The notes under the pieces are model-generated. The model saw nothing but the letters and a program-made list of their open reading frames with translations, made no database searches and was not told the DNA's origin. The position numbers were made by a program, and so were the translations under genes. A DNA stretch of 64,000 nt from Letharia columbiana (taxonomy: Eukaryota > Ascomycota > Lecanoromycetes > Lecanorales > Parmeliaceae). The stretch lies in contig NW_023501047.1 in NCBI RefSeq assembly GCF_014066305.1, positions 1,054,001-1,118,000 of the forward strand. Direction: 5' to 3'. Positions 24,781 to 35,128 of the stretch are shown here, in pieces. Positions within the stretch are counted from its first letter, which is position 1; every line of letters starts with the position of its first letter.

Positions 24781-25659
24781 CTAAGACCAGGACATCATCT
24801 GAAGCCATCCGTGCGTCATCTCAGCATAATGATGCCACTGCACAGTGTTCCCAGCACACTCCAACTGGTGGGAATATTCCACACCGACATCCCTCAACGG
24901 GTCAAACCCCGCCGTAAACACCGCCGCCGGAGGCACTCCCTCCAAGTACTCCAAACTCCGCACACCCAACGAAACATGCTCGAACGCAGGCGTCATCCCC
25001 CCTGGGCAAATAATGGTCCGCAAACGAGGAAAAGGTCCCATTACACCCGAGATACAACCCCCGTGTCGATCTCCGGTCTCGGCCGGAGTGCCGAAAGATG
25101 GGGATCCTGGGACGTTCATTCTTCCCCTCGTCCCGTCCGGCGAAGGCGCGATGGCGGCCGTCATGTTCTCACCCGCCGAGTCGGCCCCTCCGCAGACAAG
25201 GTCGGGATCGACGCCTCGAGAGTCCCCCGCCGTCGCCGTGGAGTCCGGTCGATGATGGAGGGGTCTGCGTCGAGTTGGGTTGGGTAGCGGAATTCGGGGG
25301 CGAGGTGGTATTCGTTGGCGTAGATCTGGGTGTGTGCTTGCTGTATTAACATGGAGGCCCTTATCATGGTGGTTGTTGTTGTTGTTCTTTTGCTAGGCGG
25401 TGGCGGTGGTGGTGATGATGGTAAAGTAGCTGAGCACCCGACTCCTCGGCCAACAACCCTCAATCCGTTTTCGAACTCATCCACACTCCCCCACCGTATA
25501 CTCGCCTCCGTGGAAATAGATCGAGGCCGCCGCCTTGCCCTCCTTCCTCTTCCCCTCCCCTGACTTCGGATAAAGTACCCGTACGGGTATCGTGCCTAGG
25601 AATCGAATCTGTAACCTCTGGTGAAGCGTTATGGCGGTCATGTTGAAGGCCAACTCCAC
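24781..25659 (-). pseudogene. Decayed alpha/beta-hydrolase (hormone-sensitive-lipase-type esterase)
   Basis: Reading leftwards from 25659: KAAASIYFHGGEYTVG carries the HGG oxyanion motif, then VDEFENGLRVV lies in another frame after an extra G near 25486-25490. An intron to about 25330 leads to IYANEYHLAPEFRYPTQLDA. The nucleophile motif GGADSAGEN (about 25190) is again in a different frame, with no intron to explain it. The rest of the frame to 24781 has VFTAGFDPLRDVG (catalytic Asp) and AEMTHGW (catalytic His). All triad motifs of the family are present, but at least two frameshifts separate them, and the segment after the nucleophile is poorly conserved. It is most likely a pseudogene; sequencing error in this GC-rich stretch is the alternative. 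Confidence 0.65.
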
Positions 25660-26293
25660 ATCGTCACGTCATTGCAAAGGCTTCTCCGCCTTCGACGTCA
25701 TGTAACTGGTGCTACAAGTGTTGTGTATGCATCCTTGTGACAGCGAAGGATGAGGATGGAGAGCGGGTTCTGTAGAGACTAAAAGGTACGGTGATGGGAG
25801 ATGGGAGCAACGCCAACATCAGCTCGGGCCATATCGAAACATCCCAAGCGACCGCTGTTCAGAATATGGGATATATGATAGACAAATGTCTGACAATCGC
25901 ATGATCTGAACGATCTCGAATTTGAAATTACATCATCGTCTATGACCACACTTTCTCTGAGGTTTTCTCACATTAGATCCCTATTGCACTCTCTCTTCTG
26001 GTGTCCTTGCCATTTGGTGCGGTTTGAAAGGAATTTTGCTCCTTTTCAGGTTTTGGTTGGTGATGAGCTCGTGTCGTTCCTGTTTGACGGGATGGTGCCC
26101 TTCAAGTGCGGATCCATCGGCTCCTTCTCCAAACACTACACTACACTCGAAATGCCCCTGTCCTTTGCCCTCTTTTTTTTTGACAGAATCTTTTGGCAAA
26201 TTTCCGCAGCGCGCGCCACACGGACATGATCATTGCCGCGCAGCCCAGACTTATCAGGCCGATGTTCAGTCATCAGCCAGATATGGGAAGGCA
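25660..26293. other. Intergenic region
   Basis: Nothing supported; small frames near 25942 and 26024 have no family resemblance. Confidence 0.4.
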
Positions 26294-27633
26294 TCATTTG
26301 ACACGCCGACGAAATCGTCGGACTATGAAAGCCGTCAAAGCAAGACCGAGGCCAAATCTTGCGAAAAGGGCCACATAGAGAGCCTTGAACAGGCGATCAA
26401 AGTAGCCTTCAAGCAAGAGCCCACCAGCAATACCAGACTCTGACCCTTTACTCTGTCGCCTGACCGATGTCGTGAAAGTCGTGGCATCGAACCCGCTAAT
26501 CCGGACATCGTTGGGCCTAGGCCTAGCGGTTGTCGCAGTCAATTCTTGCAGCTTCTGTGAACGGAATCTGTAGGTAAGCAGCATTACCACTACACGCAGA
26601 TCCCAAGGTGAAAACTGGGGCCAGTACCATAGCTTTGACGTTCCATGTATGTCAAGCATTTCGAGGAAGTCTGCCATAATTCCCATAGTCAAACCCCACA
26701 GCACTAGAGAACGATCATTCTCAACATGCTGGGTAGGATCTCCTGTGAAAGCGTTCCTGATCATAATATTTGCAGACTCGGTCCAAGTAGCTGGACTCCT
26801 GGTTTCAGGGATGAAGCCGCTGGCTGCACTGTTGTATAAACTCTCGGTTGGTATCAGTTTAATCCCACCAAAAAGCATATAACCAGCTGTGGCCCGAGTA
26901 AGCATTTGCGCAACGTAGCCTTTCCGCGGTGAGCCCTTAGAAAGGTCCCATCGTTCAACAGTCCGAAGCGAAGGCGCCAAAAGCCCTCTCAATGCCACCC
27001 AATGGGCCGAATGCACTTCAGAAGGCTGGAGGGTTAAGGGAGGAAGGTCATGCCGCAGAGCAAGATAGACAAATGGACAGAGTACCATTAGCCTGCTTAA
27101 TTGATCAGAAACAGAGATATCGAGCAGAAATAGAAAACCCACGGCGTTTTACCCCAAGGTGACTTGATTATCCTCTCAGGCAAATTGCCGACTTCAAGAC
27201 AATGTTCACTGTCAAGCTCAAGGCCCGTCTCTTCCCTTGTTTCCCTTGAGCTTGTTGCACGATCATCCAAATCAGCCGGCTCCCTCTTCCCACCTGGAAG
27301 GGCAATGTGACCAGTCCATCTGTCGCCTACCCTAGCAGCTCGTTTGATAAAAAGAACCTCGGCATCTCCTTCCTGGACCCATGCTTGCGAGAAAAAGCTG
27401 TCCAAGCATTCCTGGAACGGCTGGGCTACTGAGGAGCATTGCTTCTTGTCGTAGACTGCCTGGTGAGGGTATGTGGGTCGGATTCGTAGAACCAAAGCGA
27501 CTGCTGCCCGTTTCGTACATCCTGGAGGATTTGGAATTTGGGGACAATCTTCTTGGTGAATCTGCTCAAGTACGGCTTTGAGACGAAGAGGATGCGAGCC
27601 TGGAGCCTCGGGTCCGCTATCAACTAGTCCCAT
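26294..27633 (-). CDS. Nudix hydrolase with C-terminal membrane-associated region
   Basis: Exons 27633-27143 and 27092-26294 (intron 50 nt, phase 2, gtgggt donor) encode 429 residues. The Nudix domain is N-terminal: AAVALVLRIRP, VLFIKRAARVGDRWTGHIALPGG and the Nudix helix ending RETREETGL, which binds the metal. The usual upstream Glu of the box is replaced by Asp-rich sequence, as in CoA-diphosphatase-like members. The C-terminal part is unusual for a soluble Nudix enzyme: hydrophobic runs such as LFKALYVALFARFGLGLALTAF end in an Arg/Lys-rich tail (RRFRRRVK). Such fungal proteins probably hydrolyse nucleoside diphosphate derivatives, possibly CoA, at a membrane. The Nudix call is firm; the substrate is inferred. 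Confidence 0.85.
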
Positions 27634-28566
27634 TGTTGCAGAATATCATGTGCGGATGAGGAACAGGATAACAGATATTCAGGAAGTCCGTCAACCGCGC
27701 CTAGCGCGCTTCTCCCGGGGGAACCTCCGTACGCCGAAAGTAAATCACAATCTACGTCGGAGCGCCGTTCTCTTCCTGTGCACCGTATTGAATTGTTTGG
27801 AAGTAAGGTTACCTCCTGGTATCTCTGAAGTCAGTCTATTTGGTACTGCTGGTCCCGTCGATCTCCGGGCGCTCGTCAGAGACACCTTTCTTGCGAATCG
27901 CCACTTCTCCACGATGAAGCACTCGAGGACAAAAACACTCAGGCTCTTACCTCTGGAACATCGCTACCGCATCGCAGATAGTCACTGCGTCTCCCTCTCT
28001 AACTCAATCTAACAATGGGTCCGCAGGTTATAGCCCATGCCAAATAATGGTCGCTTGGACTTCCATGGATCGAGTGTATTGGTACGAACATCTAAAGATT
28101 TAACTTTGTCCGCTTTGGAAGAGCGAAAAGATTGGTCGAGCGATGTCCAAAAAGGAATCGATAGCCAAGCTTCCGCCTTTATGGGGATTCAAGGTCGATG
28201 ACCATCAGATGGACCAGACAAGACCACGTCGCTTTCCCCTTTATGTGCAGAGACACGATGATATCACCACATCATAGTAAGCAGGGTAGGTCTCTATGAG
28301 GTCTTGGAATTTTGGCTGAGTCGGGCTGGTGTTGGCCAATTCGATTCCAATGGTTGGTAAATTGGCCAATTTGTGACCATACGGGTTCTGCACATTCATT
28401 GTCATTCAGTTTATCATATTGATCGCAAAAATCCTCTCGTAAAGATGAATTCCCTTTTTTTTGATTATCGTCTTTACTTCACCTAATTGCACCTCACCTC
28501 ATTTTATCCTCACCTCATTTCACCGTTTTCCACCCTCTTCCTTCCCCCACAAACACTCTCTAGAAC
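27634..28566. other. Intergenic region with pyrimidine-rich promoter
   Basis: No supported gene in 930 bp. The last 110 bases (28455-28566) are strongly C/T-rich with repeated CACCTCA/CACCTCATTT units, a common core-promoter layout upstream of fungal genes. Confidence 0.45.
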
Positions 28567-28866
28567 ATGAAGTATACCATCCATGAAACGGATTGTTTCG
28601 CACCTCATCGTCTAGCTATCGTGCCATATATTAGGGATATTCTGCTAGAGGGTGGCGAGTATGACAACGGTTTAGCCAAAGCCACGGATATTGAAGCAGC
28701 TCTCGATGCGTGCGATAATAAAATTTCTCAAGCGGAGCTTACTGTCTTGCGGGAAATACTCAACAAGGTTTTGAAGGGCGATGCGGTAACCGTTGCCGAT
28801 ACGACTGCCGCTGAAGCAGCAATGCTTAGGAGAGGAGGGAGAGGAGGAGGGAGGGGATGTGCATAG
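28567..28866 (+). CDS. Small hypothetical protein (99 aa)
   Basis: A single open frame begins MKYTIHETDCFAPHRLAIVP. It is acidic and mostly helical in appearance (EAALDACDNKISQAELTVLREILNKVLKG), ending in a Gly/Arg-rich RGGRGGGRGCA tail that resembles RGG boxes. It has no family I recognise. Support for reality comes from the pyrimidine-rich tract and CACCTCA repeats just upstream of the ATG, and from codon use like the neighbours. It could be an orphan gene; without transcript data it stays tentative. Confidence 0.45.
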   Translation: MKYTIHETDCFAPHRLAIVPYIRDILLEGGEYDNGLAKATDIEAALDACDNKISQAELTVLREILNKVLKGDAVTVADTTAAEAAMLRRGGRGGGRGCA

Positions 28867-29651
28867 GTTTTAAAACCGACCTTGGCATAAGTTCATGCAG
28901 TGAATTTCCTACGCCATGCTTTGCAATTTGAGCGTGGTGGACGATCAGAACGATGGCCCGAAAATTCTACTTTTTCTTATGTTACACCAGCACACCCGCG
29001 ACTGACATAGCATGCCTCGGGTATACTTCTCATAAAAAGACAGATTTTCCGCTCGATCTGGTCATAACGTTCTCAGCATCTCCGGATATGAAGAGGAAAG
29101 CGACTCTACTTGTCCTCATGTTATATCACCACACACGCAACCAACATAGCATGCCTCGGGCATAATTCCCTTATACAGACAGCTTCCCACTCGATCTGGT
29201 TGTAAAATCCCCCTGTATGGTAGTATCATTGTTCCTCAATAGACCTATTCAGGACGTCGCTGTCACCGTCGTTATGGCTTTTCGAGGTGTTTTGAACCTG
29301 GGTCCCCATGGTTTAGGCCCATGAATCCCCCTTTATTGGTGGGGAGACTTGTGTCTCCGACCATTTTAACCCCCTTATTAGTGATGACAATCTGTGTACT
29401 TACGTAGAGACAGACACAAGTTGGGTCTCCGACCATGGGGATGATATTGGGGCCCAGAATAGTTTAGGGGAAAAGCATTATAAGCGACGCGCTTCTCGCG
29501 GGGAAGCTCCCTCCTAGTCGCTAGGTACCCCGCCAAAAGCAAGTAAGTATGCTCCCATCTCGACTCGTTGGGATCTCTTCTATTAGCATTGCACTCTTAC
29601 CGCTGATGCGTCTACGGGTGCGCTGTATTGAGTGATTCGCTTCCTATCACA
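28867..29651. other. Repeat-containing region upstream of the VTC4-like gene
   Basis: Holds an imperfect direct repeat (28968-29209, listed separately). It also has a 12-mer gtctccgaccat occurring twice (29353-29364 and 29425-29436) amid CCATGG-containing inverted segments around 29300-29470. No coding sequence seen. The region may be remnants of a small mobile element. Confidence 0.45.
28968..29209. repeat. Imperfect tandem duplication of about 104 bp
   Basis: Copy 1 at about 28968-29071 and copy 2 at about 29106-29209 share CATAGCATGCCTCGGG exactly (about 29006-29021 and 29145-29160). They also share the flanking CACCxxCACACxCGC, GACAG-TT-CC-CTCGATCTGGT blocks. Differences are mostly transitions. 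A 34-bp spacer separates them. Confidence 0.7.
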
Positions 29652-32152
29652 ATGCGTTTCGGCAAGACATTGAAAAAATCGATCTACGAGCCGTGGGCCT
29701 CCAACTACATTGACTATGCAAAGCTAAAGCAGCTTCTTCGGGAAGATGATCCTTCAGAGGAAGAATACGGAGAGTGGACCGAGGATGATGAGGGTAGATT
29801 CGTGGAGGAACTCGTCAATGTTCAGCTAGAAAAGGTCAATGCCTTCCAAGCCGAGACGTACACAGGCCTCCGTGAGCAAACCTCCGATTGCGAGACTCGG
29901 CTTGAAAAAGAAGCAGGATCAGAGACAAAGGGCGAGGAGGCTTCGGGTCAGAATCATGACCAAGACGAGCAGCAGGACGAGAAGCAGGATGAAAAGAAGG
30001 ATGAGAAGAGCCAGGAAGACGGCAAGCTGCAACAGGTGCTCAAGGAGCTGGACGGCATCATGAAGGAAATCAACGAGCTAGAGAAGTACAGCCGTATCAA
30101 TTATACCGGCTTTCTGAAGGCTGTAAAGAAACACGACCGAAGACGCGGGTCAAAGTATAAGGTCCGACCGTTGCTCCAAGTCAGATTGGCAGCATTGCCT
30201 TTCAATTCGGAGGATTATTCGCCCTTGCTCTACAGGCACGTGACCCAATGATCCATCACTCCACAAGTCATTTGGATTGAGGCTCATGTCGATACTAGAA
30301 TATCTACGATGTACTCATTCGTTAGACAGAGAATGAATGGTAGTAATGAAAGATCCAAGTCTTTGGCAGGGACTACAAGCGGCAAAGAGACTTACGCATC
30401 ACACAAATGCAAGTGGCCTGCCAAAACCATCATGCAAAGGCATCCATGCTGACTATGACTTCAGTCTGGGTACACCCTGAGAATCTCCTCGAAGTCAAGA
30501 CGTACATTCTCCGCCGCCTTCCGGTCCTAGTTTATAACCTCCAGACATCCAAGGTTGTGGAAAGTGGCCAGTCCGACCCTACCATAACTTCATTATACTT
30601 TGACAACCCCCAATTTGGCCTTTATAATAAGAAAGTCGAAAAGACTTCAAATGCTTCCTCTTTAAGGCTCAGGTGGTTTGGCCAGCTTGATGAAAAGCCT
30701 GAAGTCTTCTTGGAAAAGAAGACACTCGAAGAAAGCGGAGATAGCGAAGATTCCCGCTTCCCTATCAAGCAGAAGTATATTCAACCCTTCATCAAAGGTG
30801 ACTACAGGATGGAGAAGAGTGTAGAGAAGCTCCGAGATCGGGAAGGCACCGAAGGCAATGGCGTTGCCAGCCTCCAGCGGAGTGTCGAAGACATTCAACA
30901 GTTTATTAAGGATTACGAGCTGCAACCTGTGCTGAGAGCTAACTACACTCGCACGGCGTTCCAGATTCCTGGCGATGACAAGGTGCGAATATCCATCGAC
31001 ACCAATGTGGCTTTCATTCGAGAAGACTCGCTTGATGAAGATCGACCGTGTCGAGACCCCGAGGACTGGCATCGTGGAGATATTGACAGACTTGGCATTA
31101 AGTACCCCTTCTCCGCAGTCAGGCAAGGAGAGATCTCAAGATTCCCACATGCGCTCCTAGAGATCAAAGTGAAAGATGGCTCCAGCAAGAAGACCAATGA
31201 CTGGGTGTCGGAATTAATGTCGTCACATCTCCTCAAAGAAGAACCAAGATTCTCAAAATTCGTTCATGGGGTGGCCCAGCTTTTTGAAGATCAAGTCAAC
31301 AGCTTCCCCTTCTGGCTAAGCGATTTGGAGACAGACATTAGGCAAGATCCCGTGGCTGCCTTCCAAGAGGAGCAAGAGAAGAAGGCCAAGCAAGCGGAAG
31401 ACCAAACAGCGGTCGGCAGTTTTCTTGGATCAAAGTCCGTCCCTTCGTTCAAAGCTGCGGTAGGATCCCCAGCAGGTAAAACAGCCACCGACTTTGGGAA
31501 ACGAGGATCAAAGACCGGCACCGAAGACGTCGCTGAAGAGGCCGACACTGACGATGAAACCGATCAGCCAACTCATTCGGAGCCCGGCGTTCTTTCCGGT
31601 CTTCTTTCCTTGTCGCCTTTCTCGAATTCCAAGTATGCACGCGCACATCGACAAGGATCGGTGCAGTTGCCTCCTGGAGTCAGAGAACCTGGCAAGCTCA
31701 TTAAAGATATGAACCCAGTCCGAGTGGAGCCTAAAGTGTGGCTTGCAAACCAGCGGACATTCATCAAGTGGCAGCACGTATCGGTGCTGCTGGCTTCCCT
31801 ATCTCTCGGTCTGTACAACGCGGCTGGAGAATCCAACAACGTCGCTCGGGCCTTGGCAGTTGTCTATACTCTGATTGCGCTCTTTGCTGGAGCCTGGGGG
31901 TGGTGGATGTATATCGTCCGCAGTCGGATGATTCAGGAGCGTAGCGGCAAGGATTTCGACAACGTGATAGGTCCAATTGTCGTTTGCATTGGACTTGTCA
32001 TCGCTCTATGTCTCAATTTTGGGTTCAAGTATCAAGCAGCATCGGAACAGAAGGGACATAATGACCCTGCAAGTCAGATATTGGGTTTGTTAGATTTGGC
32101 GACCGGGAACACGTCTGACGGGACCACAGCCATACATCAGGAGTTGCGCTGA
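29652..32152 (+). CDS. VTC4: Vacuolar transporter chaperone 4 (polyphosphate polymerase)
   Basis: Exons 29652-30235, 30299-30408 and 30465-32152 encode 793 residues. The protein has an N-terminal SPX domain (MRFGKTLKKSIYEPWASNYI, then KYSRINYTGFLKAVKKHD), which senses inositol pyrophosphates. The central VTC catalytic tunnel domain (KFWVHPENLLEVKTYILRRLP, SLYFDNPQFGLY, SLRLRWFG, VFLEKKT, AFQIPGDDKVRISIDTNVAFIRED, ALLEIKV) makes polyphosphate from ATP. A C-terminal DUF202 region has three membrane helices (LANQRTFIKWQHVSVLLASL onwards). It acts in the VTC complex on the vacuole membrane. Both introns have GC donors (gcacgt and gcaagt); no GT alternative keeps the frame or the conserved YR-STMYSFVRQ and HKFWVHP junctions. 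It shares the window with a Pho80-type cyclin, another phosphate-pathway gene. Confidence 0.95.
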
Positions 32153-32591
32153 TGGTGTAAAATTGTGGTACATCGTGAGTGAAGTTGAGAAATAAGACCC
32201 TTTCTCCTACTAAACAAGCAGGGTTTAGGAATAAAACCCTGTAATTAAGTATTTCCTCCAATATGAATCCATGTGTGACACGAATGAGGAGTTGTAATTC
32301 TAAAGAGAGATGGTCTACCGGGATTGAGCCACTTCCAATTCTGATTATGCATGTGCAAGCTGCTGCAATATGCTAATGATTTAAAGTGACTGTAGTTACA
32401 TGAGAGCTAGATCAAGTGATAAGTTGAGCTTTTCTTTGCCACCGAGGCCTCATTTCCCGGTCTATTTACCATCGATTTCCCATTTGTTGCAATTTCCATT
32501 GCTTTTGCTCCAAAACTAGGGTATAGTACGTGCTGACGTGAAAGGAGGCGCAAGCACTCGATGTGTACCACGCCGAATCGCAGCAATCAAC
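32153..32591. other. Intergenic region
   Basis: No supported feature. It contains the 3' flank of VTC4 and the promoter of the next gene. Confidence 0.4.
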
Positions 32592-34753
32592 ATGTCCTGG
32601 CCACCTCATAGCTTGAGTCGAGAGTCTGAGCTTCCTGAAGAAAAAGCTGAGCTGCTAATTTCTAGAGGCGCCGCCTTCTTCGGAGGTCTCTTCTTACAAG
32701 CTAATCATACCCTCATTCGCCAACCTCGCTTTTACGCGACTGTGAGCTTTGCAGCTGCTGGAAAGCATTTGGAAGCTTCTCCTCAGCCTAGCGCCACTCT
32801 TGCAGATGCGTCGCTTGTGTTGAGTGGCCAGCCGCTCGAAAAGCCCAGCATGGAGCAATGTTTTGGCGCGCTACCAGGAACAGTCACACTCAATCGCTAC
32901 GTAAACGCGATCAGCTGTCCTCGGCATCCGGACCGCTTGCCCAAGTATGAAATTCAGCCTCGCGCCACGGACAACTTGCTCGTGCTACAGCGCCTGCACT
33001 ACTTGATGAGGAATGGCTGGGACAAGGACGTAAGCTAGAGGGAACCCCTCACTGATTCGAGAGACACTGATAGGTACCGGGGTCTAGATCGAGATTGCAG
33101 AGGAATTCCTGTGCACACAACTTGTCTATGACCCTCTCTGGCAGAAAGGAGCACCTCCGCAGCTGGCGAGGCAGATTATGGTTCTCATCGCTGCATTGAG
33201 CAACCCTAGTTGGATCGATTTTCGCGAGCCCACATCTCAGGTACTAGCAAATTATTACGACACAGAGGACGTCGACGTGGAAAAGCACTTCTGGCAACAG
33301 TTGCTTCTGAGTGTTGAACTCGACCTTCGTTTGCGGGCAGCAGGAGACCAGGAACATTCCATGATTTCTCACGTCCCTGACAAAGTCGCTTGGGACCTCG
33401 CATTGAGTAAAGTCTGGCTGTCGAAGATGGCTCTGGTGCCGATTGATGAAGGTTTTTTGCGACCTGCTACCCATTTCCATGTCACAGCTCTCACCAAAGA
33501 TGCTCAAAGGGAGAGGCTCCTAAACTTCGCACGCAGCATGAAGTGGGTGGGCATGCACGATGTTGAATCCATGCTCGAAGAGGACGGCGATGGTGGCATC
33601 CCTCTCGAATTCCAAAACGCACATACATCTTCCTGGATCACCGGCACAATCTTACCGGGCCCATCCGTATGTTGGCTAGCGATGAGATGCCTGATCGACT
33701 GCGATCCTACCATAATCAACCCGCCCCATGGCTTCGACAAGATGGAGTCCAGTTTCGGCTTTCAGTACGGCGGCTGCACCTACTGGTACTTCCAGAACAT
33801 TGTCGGAAAAGTCTTGGGGGCTTCGCGAGGCGTCAACCAGGACCACGGCTGGGTTGGTCCCTGCATCCCCAGCGATGATCTCTTCAAACTTCAGACAGTG
33901 CTCACACACACGGAAGACGTCCCCGTCAAACCGAGCAAGAGTCGTGTGCAAAAAATGGCAGCACGCAGCGCGCCCCTCGGTCCACCAGCTCACCGCTACC
34001 CTGTCCGCGACTACGTGCTGCCACGACCAGACTCCACCAACATCGTCGACTGCGTCAGAGTCCAAAAACTAGCCTTCAACATGCACTCCCTTCCAATCTC
34101 AGCCGATGACCCGACCACCTACGACGCAGCCATCGTTTTCGCCATCGCAAACGAGATCGTCCCCATCCGCCTCCGCTACAACGTCTCCTTCATCTACGCC
34201 CCTCCCTGCCGCGGTCAGCATCCTCTGTTCTGGGACTACGCATACCGAACCATCAAAGCGGATGAGCTCCTTCTGGATCTCCGATGCTGGAACGGCGTCT
34301 TCGTCGATGCGAAGACACCCAGCGAGAACAGCAGCTGTGCCTCTAGCTCTACGGGCTCGAGCGGTGCGGACGCCAAGGGCAAGAAGATGCCGGGACCCGA
34401 GTCCATCCTTGTGGTGGAGGCGTACGGGGTGGAGGATAATGAGGTCTTGGCCAGAGCGTGGGCTTCGCATATTGGGTTTTCGGCCGTCGTGGCGACTGGC
34501 GGGGAGACGTAAGTGCACTTTTTGGAGCGTTTTCCCCTCCCCACCGGTCTATATCATGGTTGAGTCCCAGGACATGGCTTGGGGGAAAAGTTACTCATAA
34601 TGTTTCCCAACCTTGCTCGACTTGAGTTTTCTGCTTCGACGAAGTCTTGCTGACTCCGAAATGGGCAGGTGTGTGGCATGTGCGGTTCGGATGGCTTATG
34701 CGGCTTCGGTACATATGGTTATTTTGGGGGAAGGATGTAGGGAGGGCGATTGA
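32592..34753 (+). CDS. Conserved-looking fungal protein of unknown function (647 aa)
   Basis: Exons 32592-33029, 33088-34508 and 34669-34753. It is not a family I can name. The sequence is that of a globular, mostly helical cytosolic protein without signal peptide or membrane segments: LQRLHYLMRNGWDKD, EHFxxQLLLSVELDLRLRA, WLAMRCLIDCDPTI, FGFQYGGCTYWYFQNIVGKVLGA, VFAIANEIVPIRLRYNVSFI. A Ser-rich linker (NSSCASSSTGSSG) precedes a C-terminal block, ESILVVEAYGVEDNEVLARAW, ending ETCVACAVRMAYAAS across the last intron. That last intron (34509-34668, 160 nt) is an introner-like element copy. The ATG at 32592 is preferred over an upstream GTG because it is the first ATG in frame. Confidence 0.7.
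34509..34668 (+). repeat. Introner-like element, family 1 (last intron of the unknown-function gene)
   Basis: A 160-nt intron, phase 2, gtaagt donor. It shares with the copy at 20889-21032 an identical 14-mer gctgactccgaaat (34649-34662) just before the acceptor, a central GAGTCCCAGGACATG block matching GAGTCGCAAGACATG, and a TTTTGGAGC block near the start matching TTTCGGAGC. It is more diverged than the other copies. Confidence 0.7.
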
Positions 34754-35128
34754 CTTGTGTAGAGCTTTAGGGGGAACGCTGGCGGATTTTTCGGACATGA
34801 TACCCTCTTCTTCGCTATAGCCGTGGACTTCTCACGGTCCTTTTTTCCAGGGGTATGTAGTTCTACGTCTTTACGTTGAACGAATCATGGAGATTTTTGT
34901 CCGATCAGGTAGTCGATCAATAGTAGGAGCATTAAGACAAGATGAACAAGTTTCAGTATTGTATTTATCAATTGGATTTCGAAATCCCACTCACCGCCAT
35001 GGCTCTGTGACCTGGACTGCCGCGATACTCCATGACCTATGTACAATGGCTCTCGTATTGGGCCTTCACCCACGCCCGAGCTTCGCTTCCTAGTCAAAGG
35101 CCCCGTACTTTCTTGGAATCAATAGGTA
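34754..35128. other. Short intergenic region between convergent genes
   Basis: 3' flanks only; nothing else seen. Confidence 0.4.

Noticed and set aside
25590..25615. GATTCGATTCC T-arm-like string on the minus strand
   Set aside because: It is part of the esterase-like reading frame and has no tRNA partner stems.
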